From Nannocystis bainbridge (GTDB taxonomy: Bacteria > Myxococcota_A > Polyangia > Nannocystales > Nannocystaceae): a DNA stretch of 64,000 nt. This document shows, in pieces, positions 49,154 through 57,550 of the stretch. Under the pieces are notes generated by a model. That model was not told the origin of the DNA, ran no database searches, and saw only the letters and a list, made by a program, of their open reading frames with translations. The position numbers and the translations under genes were made by a program. The first letter of the stretch is position 1. Each line of letters opens with the position of its first letter. Location: contig NZ_JAQNDL010000003.1 in assembly GCF_028368995.1 (NCBI RefSeq), positions 1,302,001 through 1,366,000 on the forward strand, read 5' to 3'.

Positions 49154-50047
49154 TCAGCAGAACTGGCACTCGCATTCGATCCCGACCGGCTGGTCGTTGC
49201 ATTTCGTGTGCGGCGGCGAAGCCTCGCAGATCTCCTGGCCGCACTCGCAGTCGATCTCCGCCGCATCGCCGCAGGCCGCGGGCTTCGGCTCGCACACGTG
49301 ATAGGCGCCCTTCTGGCCCTTGAGTACACACACCAGCGGATCGCTGTCGAGCTCGCACGCCGCGCAGTCGGGCGCCCAGTCGCAGGCCTCGACGGGCGTG
49401 CACTGGCCCGACCAGCAATCGTCCTTGACGCTCGGCAGCGTCCCGGCGGCGCAGATCGGCGGTGGCGTGTTGCACGTCACCCCGAACGGGTTGCACGTCA
49501 CCTTGGGGAACGTGCAGCGGCCGAACCGGCACTCCGGCTGGTCCGGCCCGAGGTCGAGCGTCGAGCACACGTCGACGAAGCACTCGGGCACGTCGCAGGT
49601 GGGCGGCGCCTCGCCGACCGCGATCACGTCGCAGGTGCAGCAGTCGGTGTGGAGCTGGCAGTCGCTGTCCTGCTCGCAGGTCGCGCCCATCGGCTCGCCG
49701 GTGGTGCCCTCCGAAGTCTCGGCGGCCGTCGTCGCGTCCGTCGTCGAGGTCGTGTCTGCCGTCGTCGCCGACACCGCCGTCGTCTCGCCGGTCGCAGTCT
49801 CGGACGCCGAGGTCGTCGAGGTCGTCGAGGTCGAACTCGTCGGACCTGTCGTCGTCGTCACCGCCTCGGTCGTCGCCGTGGTGGTCGTCGTCGTGTCGGT
49901 CGTCGCCTCGGTCGCCGTCGCCGGCCCGGTCGACTCGGTGGTCGCCACCGTCGTCGCCGTGGTCGCCGAAGTCGCGTCGCCGCAGGCCGGGAGCGAGAGC
50001 AGGAAGATCGCCGCGAGGGCGCCGGAGAACCTTGTATGGGAAGCCAT
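49154..50047 (-). CDS. Cys-rich lipoprotein with very long Thr linker
   Basis: 297 residues from ATG 50047 with GAGGAGG four bases upstream. The signal MASHTRFSGALAAIFLLSLPAC has lipobox LPAC. About 100 residues of Thr/Ala/Ser/Glu-rich sequence (TTDTTTTTTATTEAVTTTT and similar) follow. The mature domain has many Cys (CEQDSDCQLHTDCCTCDV, CDVPECFVDVC, CRFGRCTFPKVTC, CDWAPDCAACELD, CECGQEICEASPPHTKCND). The order of Cys differs from the other Cys-rich lipoproteins in the window, so it is a separate family. Envelope; function unknown. Confidence 0.85.
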   Translation of the reverse strand: MASHTRFSGALAAIFLLSLPACGDATSATTATTVATTESTGPATATEATTDTTTTTTATTEAVTTTTGPTSSTSTTSTTSASETATGETTAVSATTADTTSTTDATTAAETSEGTTGEPMGATCEQDSDCQLHTDCCTCDVIAVGEAPPTCDVPECFVDVCSTLDLGPDQPECRFGRCTFPKVTCNPFGVTCNTPPPICAAGTLPSVKDDCWSGQCTPVEACDWAPDCAACELDSDPLVCVLKGQKGAYHVCEPKPAACGDAAEIDCECGQEICEASPPHTKCNDQPVGIECECQFC

Positions 50048-50241
50048 GGCCCCTCCTCTACCACAGCCCGCCAGGGCCACCAGGCGGGCGCAGCCAACCG
50101 CCCGCGAGGCGCGCGGCGGCGCCGAGCTGCGGCCGTCTACGGCGCGCCTGCAGGCTTCGGCGCGGCCCGCTGCGCCGGCTCACGCGCGCCGGCGTCGGCG
50201 CGCTTGCCTCGCGCCCGTCACGGTCCGACAATCGCCGCGCC

Positions 50242-50937
50242 ATGGACAAGACCTACCCCAGCGCCGACGCGGCCGTCGCCGACCTGCGTGACGGCATCAC
50301 CCTCATGAGCGGCGGCTTCGGCCTGTGCGGCAACCCCGAGAACTTGATCCAGGCGATCCATCGCAAGGGCATCCGCGACATCGACCTCGTCAGCAACAAC
50401 TGCGGCGTCGACGGCGTCGGCCTCGGCATCCTGCTCGAGGCCGGGCAGGTGCGCAGCATCACCGCCTCGTACGTCGGCGAGAACAAGACCTTCGAGAAGC
50501 TCTACCTGTCGGGCCAGCTCAAGGTCACGCTGGTCCCGCAGGGCACCCTGGCCGAACGGATCCGCGCCGGCGGGGCCGGCATCGGCGGCTTCTACACGCC
50601 GACCGGCTACGGCACCCCGATCGCCGAGGGCAAGGAGGTGCGCGAGATCGACGGCCGCTGGTACGTGCTCGAGGCGCCGCTCAAGGCCGACTTCGCCATC
50701 GTCAAGGCGTGGAAGGGCGACACGCACGGCAACCTCGTGTTCCGCCGCACCGCCAACAACTTCAACCAGGCGATGGCCAGCGCCGCCAAGATCACGATCG
50801 CCGAGGTCGAGGAGCTGGTGCCCGCCGGCGCGCTCGACCCCGACCACGTGCACACCCCCGGCATCTACGTCCAGCGCATCATCCAGGGCGAGCGCTACGC
50901 CAAGCCGATCGAGTTCCGGACCGTCCGGAGCGCCTGA
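50242..50937 (+). CDS. scoA: 3-oxoacid CoA-transferase subunit A
   Basis: 231 residues. Family I CoA-transferase alpha subunit: DLRDGITLMSGGFGLCGNPENLI near the N-terminus (GGFGLxGxP motif), DIDLVSNNCGVDGVGLG, SYVGENKTFEK, LVPQGTLAERIRAGGAGIGGFYTPTGYGT, and AKITIAEVEELV. The length is usual for the family. Together with the beta subunit encoded 0.9 kb later it should transfer CoA from succinyl-CoA to acetoacetate or a related acid, linking ketone-body or fatty-acid use to the TCA cycle. The subunit genes are normally adjacent; here an extra gene separates them. Confidence 0.95.
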   Translation: MDKTYPSADAAVADLRDGITLMSGGFGLCGNPENLIQAIHRKGIRDIDLVSNNCGVDGVGLGILLEAGQVRSITASYVGENKTFEKLYLSGQLKVTLVPQGTLAERIRAGGAGIGGFYTPTGYGTPIAEGKEVREIDGRWYVLEAPLKADFAIVKAWKGDTHGNLVFRRTANNFNQAMASAAKITIAEVEELVPAGALDPDHVHTPGIYVQRIIQGERYAKPIEFRTVRSA

Positions 50938-50963
50938 CCGTTTCGCCAGGTCCCAAGAGACAG

Positions 50964-51782
50964 ATGCACGGCGGCCACCAGCGCATCGACGTCGAGTGGC
51001 TCGCGCTCGCCGCGGGCCTCAAGCCGGCGATCCGGATCGCCGCAACCGCGCTCGAGGCGAGCGCGATCGCGGGCCGGTTCCAGGCCATGGGCGCCGCCGT
51101 CGTCACCGCGCGCGGGCCGGTCGGCGTCCACCGCCACGAGCACACCCTCGTCTACGTCGCCCGCGACGCCGAGGCCGCCGCGGCCGTGCGCGCCGCCGAG
51201 CGCCCGCTGCTCGCCACCCACCTGCCGCCGCGCGACAAGGCCTACTACGCCGGCGAGCTCGGGCGCCGGCTCGGTTACCCGCGCTGCTGCGTCGAGGCCT
51301 TCACCGCGCGGGTCCTCCGCGGCCCCGGCAAGCTGCGCGCCGGCGACCGCGACAGCGTCCACGAGGACTACGTCGCCGCCCGCGACGCCCACGTCGCCAG
51401 GCCCGACTGGCGCCTCAACAACCTGCTGCTGCGCCAGCACCTGCGGCTCGTCACCTTCGAGCCGTGCCGCTACGACTGCGCCCTCGCCCTCGCCTTCGCC
51501 GCCGAGGTGCTGCGCCTGTGCCAGGCCAGCGACGCGCCCTCGGCACATGTCCTCGCGGACAGGTTGCAGCGCCCGCTGGTGCTGACCGCCGCCGGCGCGC
51601 GCGCGTGGGCCCGGCTCGAGGGCGGCGGCTCGCCGCGCATCGTCGCCGCCGAGGCCCCACGCGCCGGCGACCCGGGCGCCCGCCCCGACCCCGCCGACGA
51701 GGCGCTCGCGGCTCGCCTGCCGCGCCTCTCCCTCACCGAGCTCGGCGACCCGCCGCCGCTGCTGCTCGACTTCTCAACCTGA
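50964..51782 (+). CDS. DUF483-like protein between the CoA-transferase subunits
   Basis: 272 residues. No signal or TM. The region HLPPRDKAYYAGELGRRLGYPRCCVEAFTAR (about 78-108) contains the LGYPxCCVEAF signature I associate with DUF483-type proteins. A further part (RLNNLLLRQHLRLVTFEPCRYDCALALAFAAEVLR) has two Cys and resembles the same family. Possibly a metal-binding protein or enzyme. A TGTCC-TCGC-GGACA palindrome lies inside the frame (51548-51561), the only full copy inside a gene in the window, and its start is preceded by GGTCCCAAGAGACAG, a degenerate relative. Short gaps to both neighbours (26 and 40 bp) suggest one operon. Confidence 0.7.
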   Translation: MHGGHQRIDVEWLALAAGLKPAIRIAATALEASAIAGRFQAMGAAVVTARGPVGVHRHEHTLVYVARDAEAAAAVRAAERPLLATHLPPRDKAYYAGELGRRLGYPRCCVEAFTARVLRGPGKLRAGDRDSVHEDYVAARDAHVARPDWRLNNLLLRQHLRLVTFEPCRYDCALALAFAAEVLRLCQASDAPSAHVLADRLQRPLVLTAAGARAWARLEGGGSPRIVAAEAPRAGDPGARPDPADEALAARLPRLSLTELGDPPPLLLDFST

Positions 51783-51822
51783 ACGCCCGCACCTGTTACC
51801 CTCCCGACCGGAAGACCACGCC

Positions 51823-52482
51823 ATGCCCCTGTCCCGCGAGCAGATCGTCCAGCGCGTCGCCCGAGAGCTTCGCGACGGCTACTACGTCAACCTCGGCATC
51901 GGCATGCCGACCCTCGTCGCCAACTACATCCCGGCCGGGATCGACGTCGTGCTCCACAGCGAGAACGGCCTGCTCGGCATGGGTCCGTTCCCGCGCGAGG
52001 ACGAGGTCGACCCCGACCTCATCAACGCCGGCAAGCAGACCATCACCTTCCAGGCCGGCGCCTCGTTCTTCGGCAGCCACGACAGCTTCGCCATGATCCG
52101 CGGCGGCCACATCGACCTGTGCGTGCTCGGGGCCATGGAGGTCAGCGAGCGCGGCGACCTCGCCAACTGGATGATCCCCGGCAAGAAGGTCAAGGGCATG
52201 GGCGGCGCCATGGACCTGGTCGCCGGCGCCCGCCGCGTCATCGTCTGCATGGAGCACAACAACAAGGACGGCGAGCCCAAGCTGGTCAAGTCCTGCGCCC
52301 TCCCCCTCACCGGCAAGGCCGTGGTCCACGAGGTCGTCACCGACCTCGGCTACTTCAAGACCGGACCGAAGGGCCTCGTCCTCGCCGAGATCGCGCCCGG
52401 GCACACGCTCGACGAGGTCCGCGCCCGCACCGGCTGCGAGGTCCACGTCGAGGGCGAGCTGGCCACCGTCGCGGTCAACTGA
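51823..52482 (+). CDS. scoB: 3-oxoacid CoA-transferase subunit B
   Basis: 219 residues. Family I beta subunit: VNLGIGMPTLVANYIP, catalytic Glu47 in HSENGLLGMGP, GGHIDLCVLGAMEVSERGDLANWMIPGKKVKGMGGAMDLVAGARRVIV split over the usual strands, and the C-terminal LAEIAPGHTLDEVRARTG. Full length. Forms the active heterodimer with the alpha subunit encoded upstream. The closing part of the operon shows no terminator. Confidence 0.95.
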   Translation: MPLSREQIVQRVARELRDGYYVNLGIGMPTLVANYIPAGIDVVLHSENGLLGMGPFPREDEVDPDLINAGKQTITFQAGASFFGSHDSFAMIRGGHIDLCVLGAMEVSERGDLANWMIPGKKVKGMGGAMDLVAGARRVIVCMEHNNKDGEPKLVKSCALPLTGKAVVHEVVTDLGYFKTGPKGLVLAEIAPGHTLDEVRARTGCEVHVEGELATVAVN

Positions 52483-52672
52483 GCACCTGGTCGCTGCGAC
52501 ATCCGCTGAAGGTCGCGGCCGCCAGCGCACCCTCGACCCGCTGACGGATCGACCGTTATCCGGCGCGCGCTCGCCTCCGCCGTCGCGCCGGCCTGCGAGC
52601 GCGCTCCCCGTCCACGCGCCCCGCTTCGCCGGCCGTTTGCGAGCCGCGCGCGTCATGCTCTACGGTGGCGCG

Positions 52673-54331
52673 ATGGCTCGTTCGCTCGTGCTCGCCGCCC
52701 TGAGTCTGCTGTCCGCCTGCGGCGACCCGGTCGCCGAGGACAGCGCCACGAGCACCGGGACCACCGGGACCACCGGCGCGTCGGAGTCGATGAGCACGAC
52801 CTCGGTCGGGACCGACGGACCCGCGACCACGGACGAGCCGACCGGCGGCACCGCGGGCACCACGGCGTCGACGACGACGAATACGGACACCGCCACGTCA
52901 GACACCGATGCACCGGCGATGGACTGCTACGAGGGCAGCATCGTCACCGCGGTCGCCGAGCTGAGCGCGGAGCGGTTGGTGGGGAAGAACTGCATCCTCG
53001 GCGACGTGTGGATCGTCGAAGGCACCGGCCCCGACCTGTGGTTCTTGAGCGAGATCCGCTCGATCGGCGGCTACTTCAAGATCCAGGGCCCGCACGAGAT
53101 CGTCAGCCTCCACGGGCTGGAGAAGCTCGAGTCGGTCGGCGGCTCCATGTATATCGCCGAGACCCCCGAGCTGCAGGACGGGAGCGCGCTCGCGGGGCTG
53201 GTGTCGGTCGGCGGCCCCCTCGAGATCCGGGGCGCGAACAAACTGGAGACCCTGGACCTCGGCTCCTTGACCACGGTGAACGGCGACCTGCGCCTGTCGG
53301 CGGGGCTCGCGTCGCTCGACCTGACGGCGCTGACGAGCGTGCCCGGCGACCTCGTGCTCGAGCACACCCGCTTGACCGACCTCGCCGGCCTCGCCGCGCT
53401 CACGTCGATCGCGGGCCTGCGGCTCGCGGACAACGCCGAGCTCGTCGACCTGAAGGGCCTGGACGTCGTCGTGCAGCCGGACGCGCTCCTGGAGATCGAG
53501 CACAACCCGGTCCTGGTCGACCTGGACGGCCTGTCGGGCCTGACGACGCTGAGTCGTCTGGAGGTGCGGAGCAACCCGGCGCTGACGAGCCTGGCGCCGC
53601 TCGCCGGCACGTCGGTGGCGCACGCGTTGATGATCGTCGGCAATACGAAGCTCACCGCCTTGCCCCCGCTGCAGGGCGAGGTCGGCCTCCTCGACGTCAG
53701 CAGCAACGCCGCGCTGCTCGGCCTCGCAGGGCTCGAAGACGTCGCCACGACCCACGAGCTCAGGATCGACGGCAACGAATCGCTGACCGACCTGCAGGGC
53801 CTCGCCGGCGTCAGCGCCGAGCTCCAGAGCATGGCGATCACCCACAACCCTGCGCTAGCGACCCTCGCCGGCCTGTCCGCCGTCACGAGCGCGCTCGAGG
53901 TGAAGATCGTCGGCAACCCGCTGCTCGCGTCGCTGGAGCCGCTGAAGAGCTTGCAGTCGGTATCGTGGTTGACGCTCGCGCAGACCCAGGCCGCGGCGCT
54001 GCCGGCGTGGCAAGACCTGACGAGCCTGGGCACCCTCGTCCTCACCGACAACCTCGCGCTCGCGTCGCTGAAGGGGCTCGAGAACCTGGCCAGCGTGGAC
54101 TCCTTGCACATCGGCCAGAACCCGCTGCTGACCACGCTGGCGCCGCTGCAGGACGGCGCGCTGATCGAGGTCGGCCAGGCGTACGACGTCTCGGGCAACC
54201 CGAAGCTGCCGAGCTGCCTGGCCAAGGCGCTCTACGACTCGCTGCAGTCGCCGCCCGCCGATTTCTGCTACGACAACATGGACGACGCGTGCAGCGGGCT
54301 CGGCGGCTGCGTGATCCTGCCGATGCCCTGA
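52673..54331 (+). CDS. lipoprotein with receptor-L-like leucine-rich repeats
   Basis: 552 residues from ATG 52673. The signal MARSLVLAALSLLSAC has lipobox LSAC. A Thr-rich linker (about 17-80) is followed by a beta-solenoid of about 18-20 repeats of 20-24 residues with the pattern L.I..N..L..L.GL..L..V (e.g. LLEIEHNPVLVDLDGLSGLTTL, SLHIGQNPLLTTLAPL). This pattern is typical of bacterial receptor-L/leucine-rich surface proteins. The end carries a Cys-containing cap (CLAKALYDSL, FCYDNMDDACSGLGGCV). Likely displayed on the outer membrane and involved in recognition; the ligand is unknown. Confidence 0.85.
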   Translation: MARSLVLAALSLLSACGDPVAEDSATSTGTTGTTGASESMSTTSVGTDGPATTDEPTGGTAGTTASTTTNTDTATSDTDAPAMDCYEGSIVTAVAELSAERLVGKNCILGDVWIVEGTGPDLWFLSEIRSIGGYFKIQGPHEIVSLHGLEKLESVGGSMYIAETPELQDGSALAGLVSVGGPLEIRGANKLETLDLGSLTTVNGDLRLSAGLASLDLTALTSVPGDLVLEHTRLTDLAGLAALTSIAGLRLADNAELVDLKGLDVVVQPDALLEIEHNPVLVDLDGLSGLTTLSRLEVRSNPALTSLAPLAGTSVAHALMIVGNTKLTALPPLQGEVGLLDVSSNAALLGLAGLEDVATTHELRIDGNESLTDLQGLAGVSAELQSMAITHNPALATLAGLSAVTSALEVKIVGNPLLASLEPLKSLQSVSWLTLAQTQAAALPAWQDLTSLGTLVLTDNLALASLKGLENLASVDSLHIGQNPLLTTLAPLQDGALIEVGQAYDVSGNPKLPSCLAKALYDSLQSPPADFCYDNMDDACSGLGGCVILPMP

Positions 54332-54403
54332 GCTGCGCGTCGCCGAGCTCGGGCCGCAGCGAGGTGCTCGCGACCGGTGGTCATACCAATGCCTTCAAAG
54401 ACA

Positions 54404-54417
54404 TGTCTTGAGAGACA
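54404..54417. terminator. TGTCT-TGAG-AGACA palindrome between convergent genes
   Basis: Extended by flanking AGACA on the left and TTATGA on the right. It lies 73 bp past the LRR lipoprotein stop and 75 bp from the stop of the converging gene. Role as a bidirectional terminator inferred from position. Confidence 0.5.
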
Positions 54418-54492
54418 TTATGATCACACCGACGCGCACCGCGGTCGTTCGCGGCGGCGGCAGCCTCGGGCTCGCCACCGGCGATCCAGCGC

Positions 54493-55404
54493 TCACGGCA
54501 GCGCGCACACGCCGACGTTCTCCAGGCCCACCGGCGCTTCGCCCGGGTCGTAGTACGGCCGGCATTGCTGACCGACCCCCGGGCAGGCGGGGTTGTCCAG
54601 GGCGCAGTACGGCGAGCAGCAACCCGGGCCGTCGCCGCCGCCGATGCACTCCACGGCCGCGTCTTCATCGACGCAGTTCAGCCCGGGCGCGCACTGCCAG
54701 TCGCCGCCGCAGCCCTCGAACAGCTGGTTGGCCGGCAAGTCCGAGACCCCCAGGCACACGAAATCGACGCCGGCGTACTGGCAGGTGTCGCCCGCGGGGC
54801 AGCTCGGCAGCAGCGGATCGCAGTGCGGCACGCACAGCGGGATCTCGTGATAGCCGAAGCACGCCGACGCGCTGTCGCACAGCGGCTGACTCGAGCTGCC
54901 CTGACACATCACCGCGCAGGTGCCGGTGCCGGTCTGCGGATCGGCGTGGTCGCAGAACAGGCCGACGTCACAGGTATCGGGCCCCAGGTGGCCGAGGACC
55001 AGCTGCTGACACGATTCGCCGGCCTGGTCCGGCTCGGCGACGATCGATGAACAGACGATGCTCTCGCTGTCGAGCGGAGGCGGGCCCTCGGCGCTGCACT
55101 TGAACCCGCTCTCGCAGTCCTGGGCGTAGACGTCGCACGCGGCCGGCGGACCCGGCGGGACGACGAACACGGCCCCGGTCGGGTCGTCGCAGGTCGTGCA
55201 CGTGGAGCCGGAATCACCGCTGATGGCGCCGGTCGAGCCGTCGCTCGCGGTGCCGGTGGAGTCCGGGGTCGGGTCGGTGGTGGTGGTGCTCGCCGGCCCC
55301 GACATCGAGCCGCCGCTGCCTCCGCCGGTGAGGATCGGATCGAGGACGCCAGGGTCACAGCCGAACAGGGCCAGGACGAACAAAAAACGGGTTGAGACTC
55401 GCAT
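54493..55404 (-). CDS. Cys-rich lipoprotein, paralogue of the gene at 29.3 kb
   Basis: 303 residues. The signal MRVSTRFLFVLALFGC has lipobox LFGC. The linker is Gly/Ser/Thr-rich. The mature domain follows the same block order as the rightward gene at 29.3-30.3 kb: CDVYAQDCESGFKC, CDVGLFCD, CDPLLPSCPAGDTC, FEGCGGDWQCAPGLNC, GPGCCSPYCALDNPACPGVGQQC, and the ending ENVGVCALP (against ADVGICVLPG). Envelope-located; function unknown. Convergent with the LRR lipoprotein and divergent from the BlaI-type repressor. Confidence 0.85.
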   Translation of the reverse strand: MRVSTRFLFVLALFGCDPGVLDPILTGGGSGGSMSGPASTTTTDPTPDSTGTASDGSTGAISGDSGSTCTTCDDPTGAVFVVPPGPPAACDVYAQDCESGFKCSAEGPPPLDSESIVCSSIVAEPDQAGESCQQLVLGHLGPDTCDVGLFCDHADPQTGTGTCAVMCQGSSSQPLCDSASACFGYHEIPLCVPHCDPLLPSCPAGDTCQYAGVDFVCLGVSDLPANQLFEGCGGDWQCAPGLNCVDEDAAVECIGGGDGPGCCSPYCALDNPACPGVGQQCRPYYDPGEAPVGLENVGVCALP

Positions 55405-55462
55405 GCGCAGAGGGTCGTGCGAGCCCCTCCGGACGGCTCAGTTGTTTTCGCCCGCGAGAAAT

Positions 55463-55498
55463 ACGAAGCTCTTCGTTGACACTACGAAGATCCTCGTA
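55463..55498 (+). promoter_or_regulatory. two operator palindromes at the BlaI/M56 promoter
   Basis: ACGAAG-CT-CTTCGT (55463-55476) and TACGAAGATCCTCGTA (55483-55498) flank and follow TTGACA (55476-55481), a good -35 box. A -10 would fall near 55497-55503 (TACATC). Both palindromes share (T)ACGA..TCGT(A), comparable to BlaI/MecI operators, which are dyads around TACA/TGTA. The repressor probably binds both to block its own operon. A start codon follows at 55513. Confidence 0.7.
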
Positions 55499-55512
55499 CA
55501 TCATCCCGAGCG

Positions 55513-55896
55513 ATGCCACCGCCGCGCCCGACTGACGCCGAGCTTTCGATCTTGCGGGTGTTGTGGTCGACCGGGCCGGCCACCGTGCGCACCGTGTTCG
55601 AGGCGCTGCAGGCCGAGCGGGCGGTCAACTACACCACCGTCCTCAAGCTGCTGCAGATCATGACCGACAAGGGGCTCGTCACCCGCGACGAGAGCGCGCG
55701 CAGCCACGTCTACGTGCCCGCGCAGGCCGAGGCCGAGACGCAGGGGTCGCTCGTGCGCGACCTGCTCGACAAGGCCTTCGCCGGCTCGACGTCTCGCCTC
55801 GTCATGCGCGCGCTCGAGGAGCGGCCGGCCAGCGCCGACGAGCTGGCCCAGCTGCGCGCTCTGCTGGCGCGGCTCGAGCGAAAGGACGGGCCATGA
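55513..55896 (+). CDS. BlaI/MecI/CopY-family repressor
   Basis: 127 residues. A winged HTH opens with PTDAELSILRVLWSTGPATVRTVFEALQAERAVNYTTVLKLLQIMTDKGLVTRDES (recognition helix NYTTVLKLLQIM), followed by the dimerisation tail (SLVRDLLDKAFAGSTSRLVMRALEERPASADELAQLRALL) with FAGS at the family's usual place. The tail holds no obvious Asn-Phe cleavage site of the staphylococcal type. It overlaps the M56 gene by ATGA, so the two are translationally coupled. It should repress this operon through the two upstream palindromes until the sensor protease inactivates it. Confidence 0.93.
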   Translation: MPPPRPTDAELSILRVLWSTGPATVRTVFEALQAERAVNYTTVLKLLQIMTDKGLVTRDESARSHVYVPAQAEAETQGSLVRDLLDKAFAGSTSRLVMRALEERPASADELAQLRALLARLERKDGP

Positions 55897-57143
55897 CCGC
55901 CGCGCTCGCCTTCCTCGGTGTCGTCATGCTGCACGCCACGTGGGCCGGCTTCGCCGCCGCCGGGGTCGCCGCGATCGCCCTGCGCCGGCTCGGCGCCGCC
56001 CGCTCGCGCCGACGCTACGCCGTCGCCCTCGCCGCCTTGCTCGCGGTCCCGGCGGTCGCGGTCCTGTGCGCCGCCGCCCCGCGCCTCGCCGCCGAACCCG
56101 ATGCGGTATCCGCCGCCCTCGCCGGCCTCGCCGCGCCTACCTCCGACTCGCTCGCCGGCCTCGCCGCGTCCGCCTCCGACTCGCTCGCCGGCCTCGCCGC
56201 GACCGCCTCCTCCAGCCTCATCCCGGCCTCGCTCGCCGGCCTCGCCCCGCCCGCCTACTCGCTCGCGCCCGCGACCCCGTGGCTCGGCCTCGCCTGGCTC
56301 CTGGGCACCGCCTGGGGCCTGCTCGGCCTCGCCGTCGCCTCCGCTCACCTCGCGCGGCTGCGGCGGCGCGCCCGGCCCCTGCCCCGCGCCCACGCCGAGC
56401 GCCTGCTCGCGCGGGCCCGCGGTCAACTCGACTACGCCGGCGCGATCGACCTCGTCATCTCGCCGGACGTCGGCGTCCCCACGGTGCTCGGCTGGCGGCG
56501 TCCGCTGTGCGCCTTGCCGGCGGCGGCGCTGACCGCCTGGCCCGGCGACGACCTCGAGTGGTTGCTGGTCCACGAGCTCGCCCACGTCCGCCGCGCCGAC
56601 ATTGCCTGGGGCTGGGCGCAGAACCTCGTCGAGGCCGCGCTCTTCTTTCACCCCGGCGCGCGCTGGCTGTCGCGGCAGGTCCGCCACGAGCGCGAGTGCT
56701 GCTGCGACGCCGCCGTGCTGGCCCGCCCCGACGCCCTCGTCCCCTACGTCCGCGCCCTCGCCCGGCTCGCCACGGCCGATCGTGCGGCGATTGGTCCGGC
56801 CCTGTCCGCCACTGGAGGAACCCTCGTGTCTCGCATCGAACGCCTCGTCGACCCCACCCTGCCGCTGCCCGCCTGCTCGCGCAGCCTCTGCCTCGCCCTC
56901 GTGCTCGCCGCGTTCGCCGGCGCCGGAGCCCTCGCCGCTTGCGAGACCGAGGAGGCCGACACCGCGCCGACCCGGCCCACCGCCGAACCGCTCGTCGCCC
57001 CGCCGACCCCGGCCGAGTCGCCGGCGGCCAAGCCCGAGAGCGAGGCCCCGATCGGGACCCCGATCCCCAGCGACATCGATCGCTACCCGATCCCCTTCAT
57101 CGAACCGCCCGAAGGCGAGGAGGAGATCGACACCGGCTGCTGA
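55893..57143 (+). CDS. BlaR1/MecR1-type M56 sensor metalloprotease
   Basis: 416 residues. N-terminal TM helices (ALAFLGVVMLHATWAGFAAAGVAAIAL, YAVALAALLAVPAVAVLCAAAP) are followed by a short internal repeat SDSLAGLAAS (three copies, about 75-105), another TM (WLGLAWLLGTAWGLLGLAVASAHL) and the protease core with zinc motif HELAH (His227, Glu228, His231) and ERECCCDAAVLAR. A final TM-like segment (LCLALVLAAFAGAGALAAC) is followed by a Pro/Glu-rich tail of about 60 residues. It lacks a penicillin-binding sensor domain, so it is a shortened relative; the signal is unknown. It probably cleaves the coupled repressor. Confidence 0.9.
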   Translation: MTAALAFLGVVMLHATWAGFAAAGVAAIALRRLGAARSRRRYAVALAALLAVPAVAVLCAAAPRLAAEPDAVSAALAGLAAPTSDSLAGLAASASDSLAGLAATASSSLIPASLAGLAPPAYSLAPATPWLGLAWLLGTAWGLLGLAVASAHLARLRRRARPLPRAHAERLLARARGQLDYAGAIDLVISPDVGVPTVLGWRRPLCALPAAALTAWPGDDLEWLLVHELAHVRRADIAWGWAQNLVEAALFFHPGARWLSRQVRHERECCCDAAVLARPDALVPYVRALARLATADRAAIGPALSATGGTLVSRIERLVDPTLPLPACSRSLCLALVLAAFAGAGALAACETEEADTAPTRPTAEPLVAPPTPAESPAAKPESEAPIGTPIPSDIDRYPIPFIEPPEGEEEIDTGC

Positions 57144-57550
57144 CCGCCGCGGAGCGGTGGTCACGGCCAGGCTTCAGGCCATGTAGAAATAGACATGTCA
57201 CATCGGACATGTCGTAACGGGCATGTCGCAGAGAGCATGTCGTAACGAGCATGTCGTGACGGCCATGCAAAGTCGGAGCGTCGAGCGGCGCGCGGATCTC
57301 CATGCGCCATAGCGACGGCGGCGTGAAGCGTTCGCCGCGACCGCGGAGCTCGCCGGGACTCTTCTCCAGGAAAATGTCCGAGAGGACATGTCCTCGAGGC
57401 TCGGCGAGCCCGCCTCGCGCCACCAGCCGGGCACCGCGAGGCGCCCGGCGAGCTCCCGGCGTCGCCATCAGCCGGACGTCGCGGGGCGCCCGGCGGACCC
57501 GCGCCTCCCGGCGTCGCCAATGGTCGGGCGCCGCGGGGCGCCCGGCGGCT
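57144..57550. other. 407-bp region between convergent genes, filled with repeats
   Basis: No gene. From left to right: a 14-bp CATGTC array (57180-57263), a TGTCC-GAGA-GGACA palindrome (57375-57388) followed by TGTCCTCGAGG, and three 45-52 bp GC-rich units starting at 57420, 57465 and 57517 (GGCGCCCGGCG and CCCGGCGTCG recurring). The last unit runs into the end of the leftward gene. Confidence 0.7.
57180..57263. repeat. 14-bp tandem array, six units
   Basis: CATGT recurs at exactly 14-bp steps (57180, 57194, 57208, 57222, 57236, 57250); four of the six are CATGTCG, and another CATG follows at 57264. The seven bases between are variable. Each CATG is a palindrome, so the array presents a regular ladder of binding or cleavage sites. 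Not CRISPR: units are too short and spacers too small. Confidence 0.85.
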
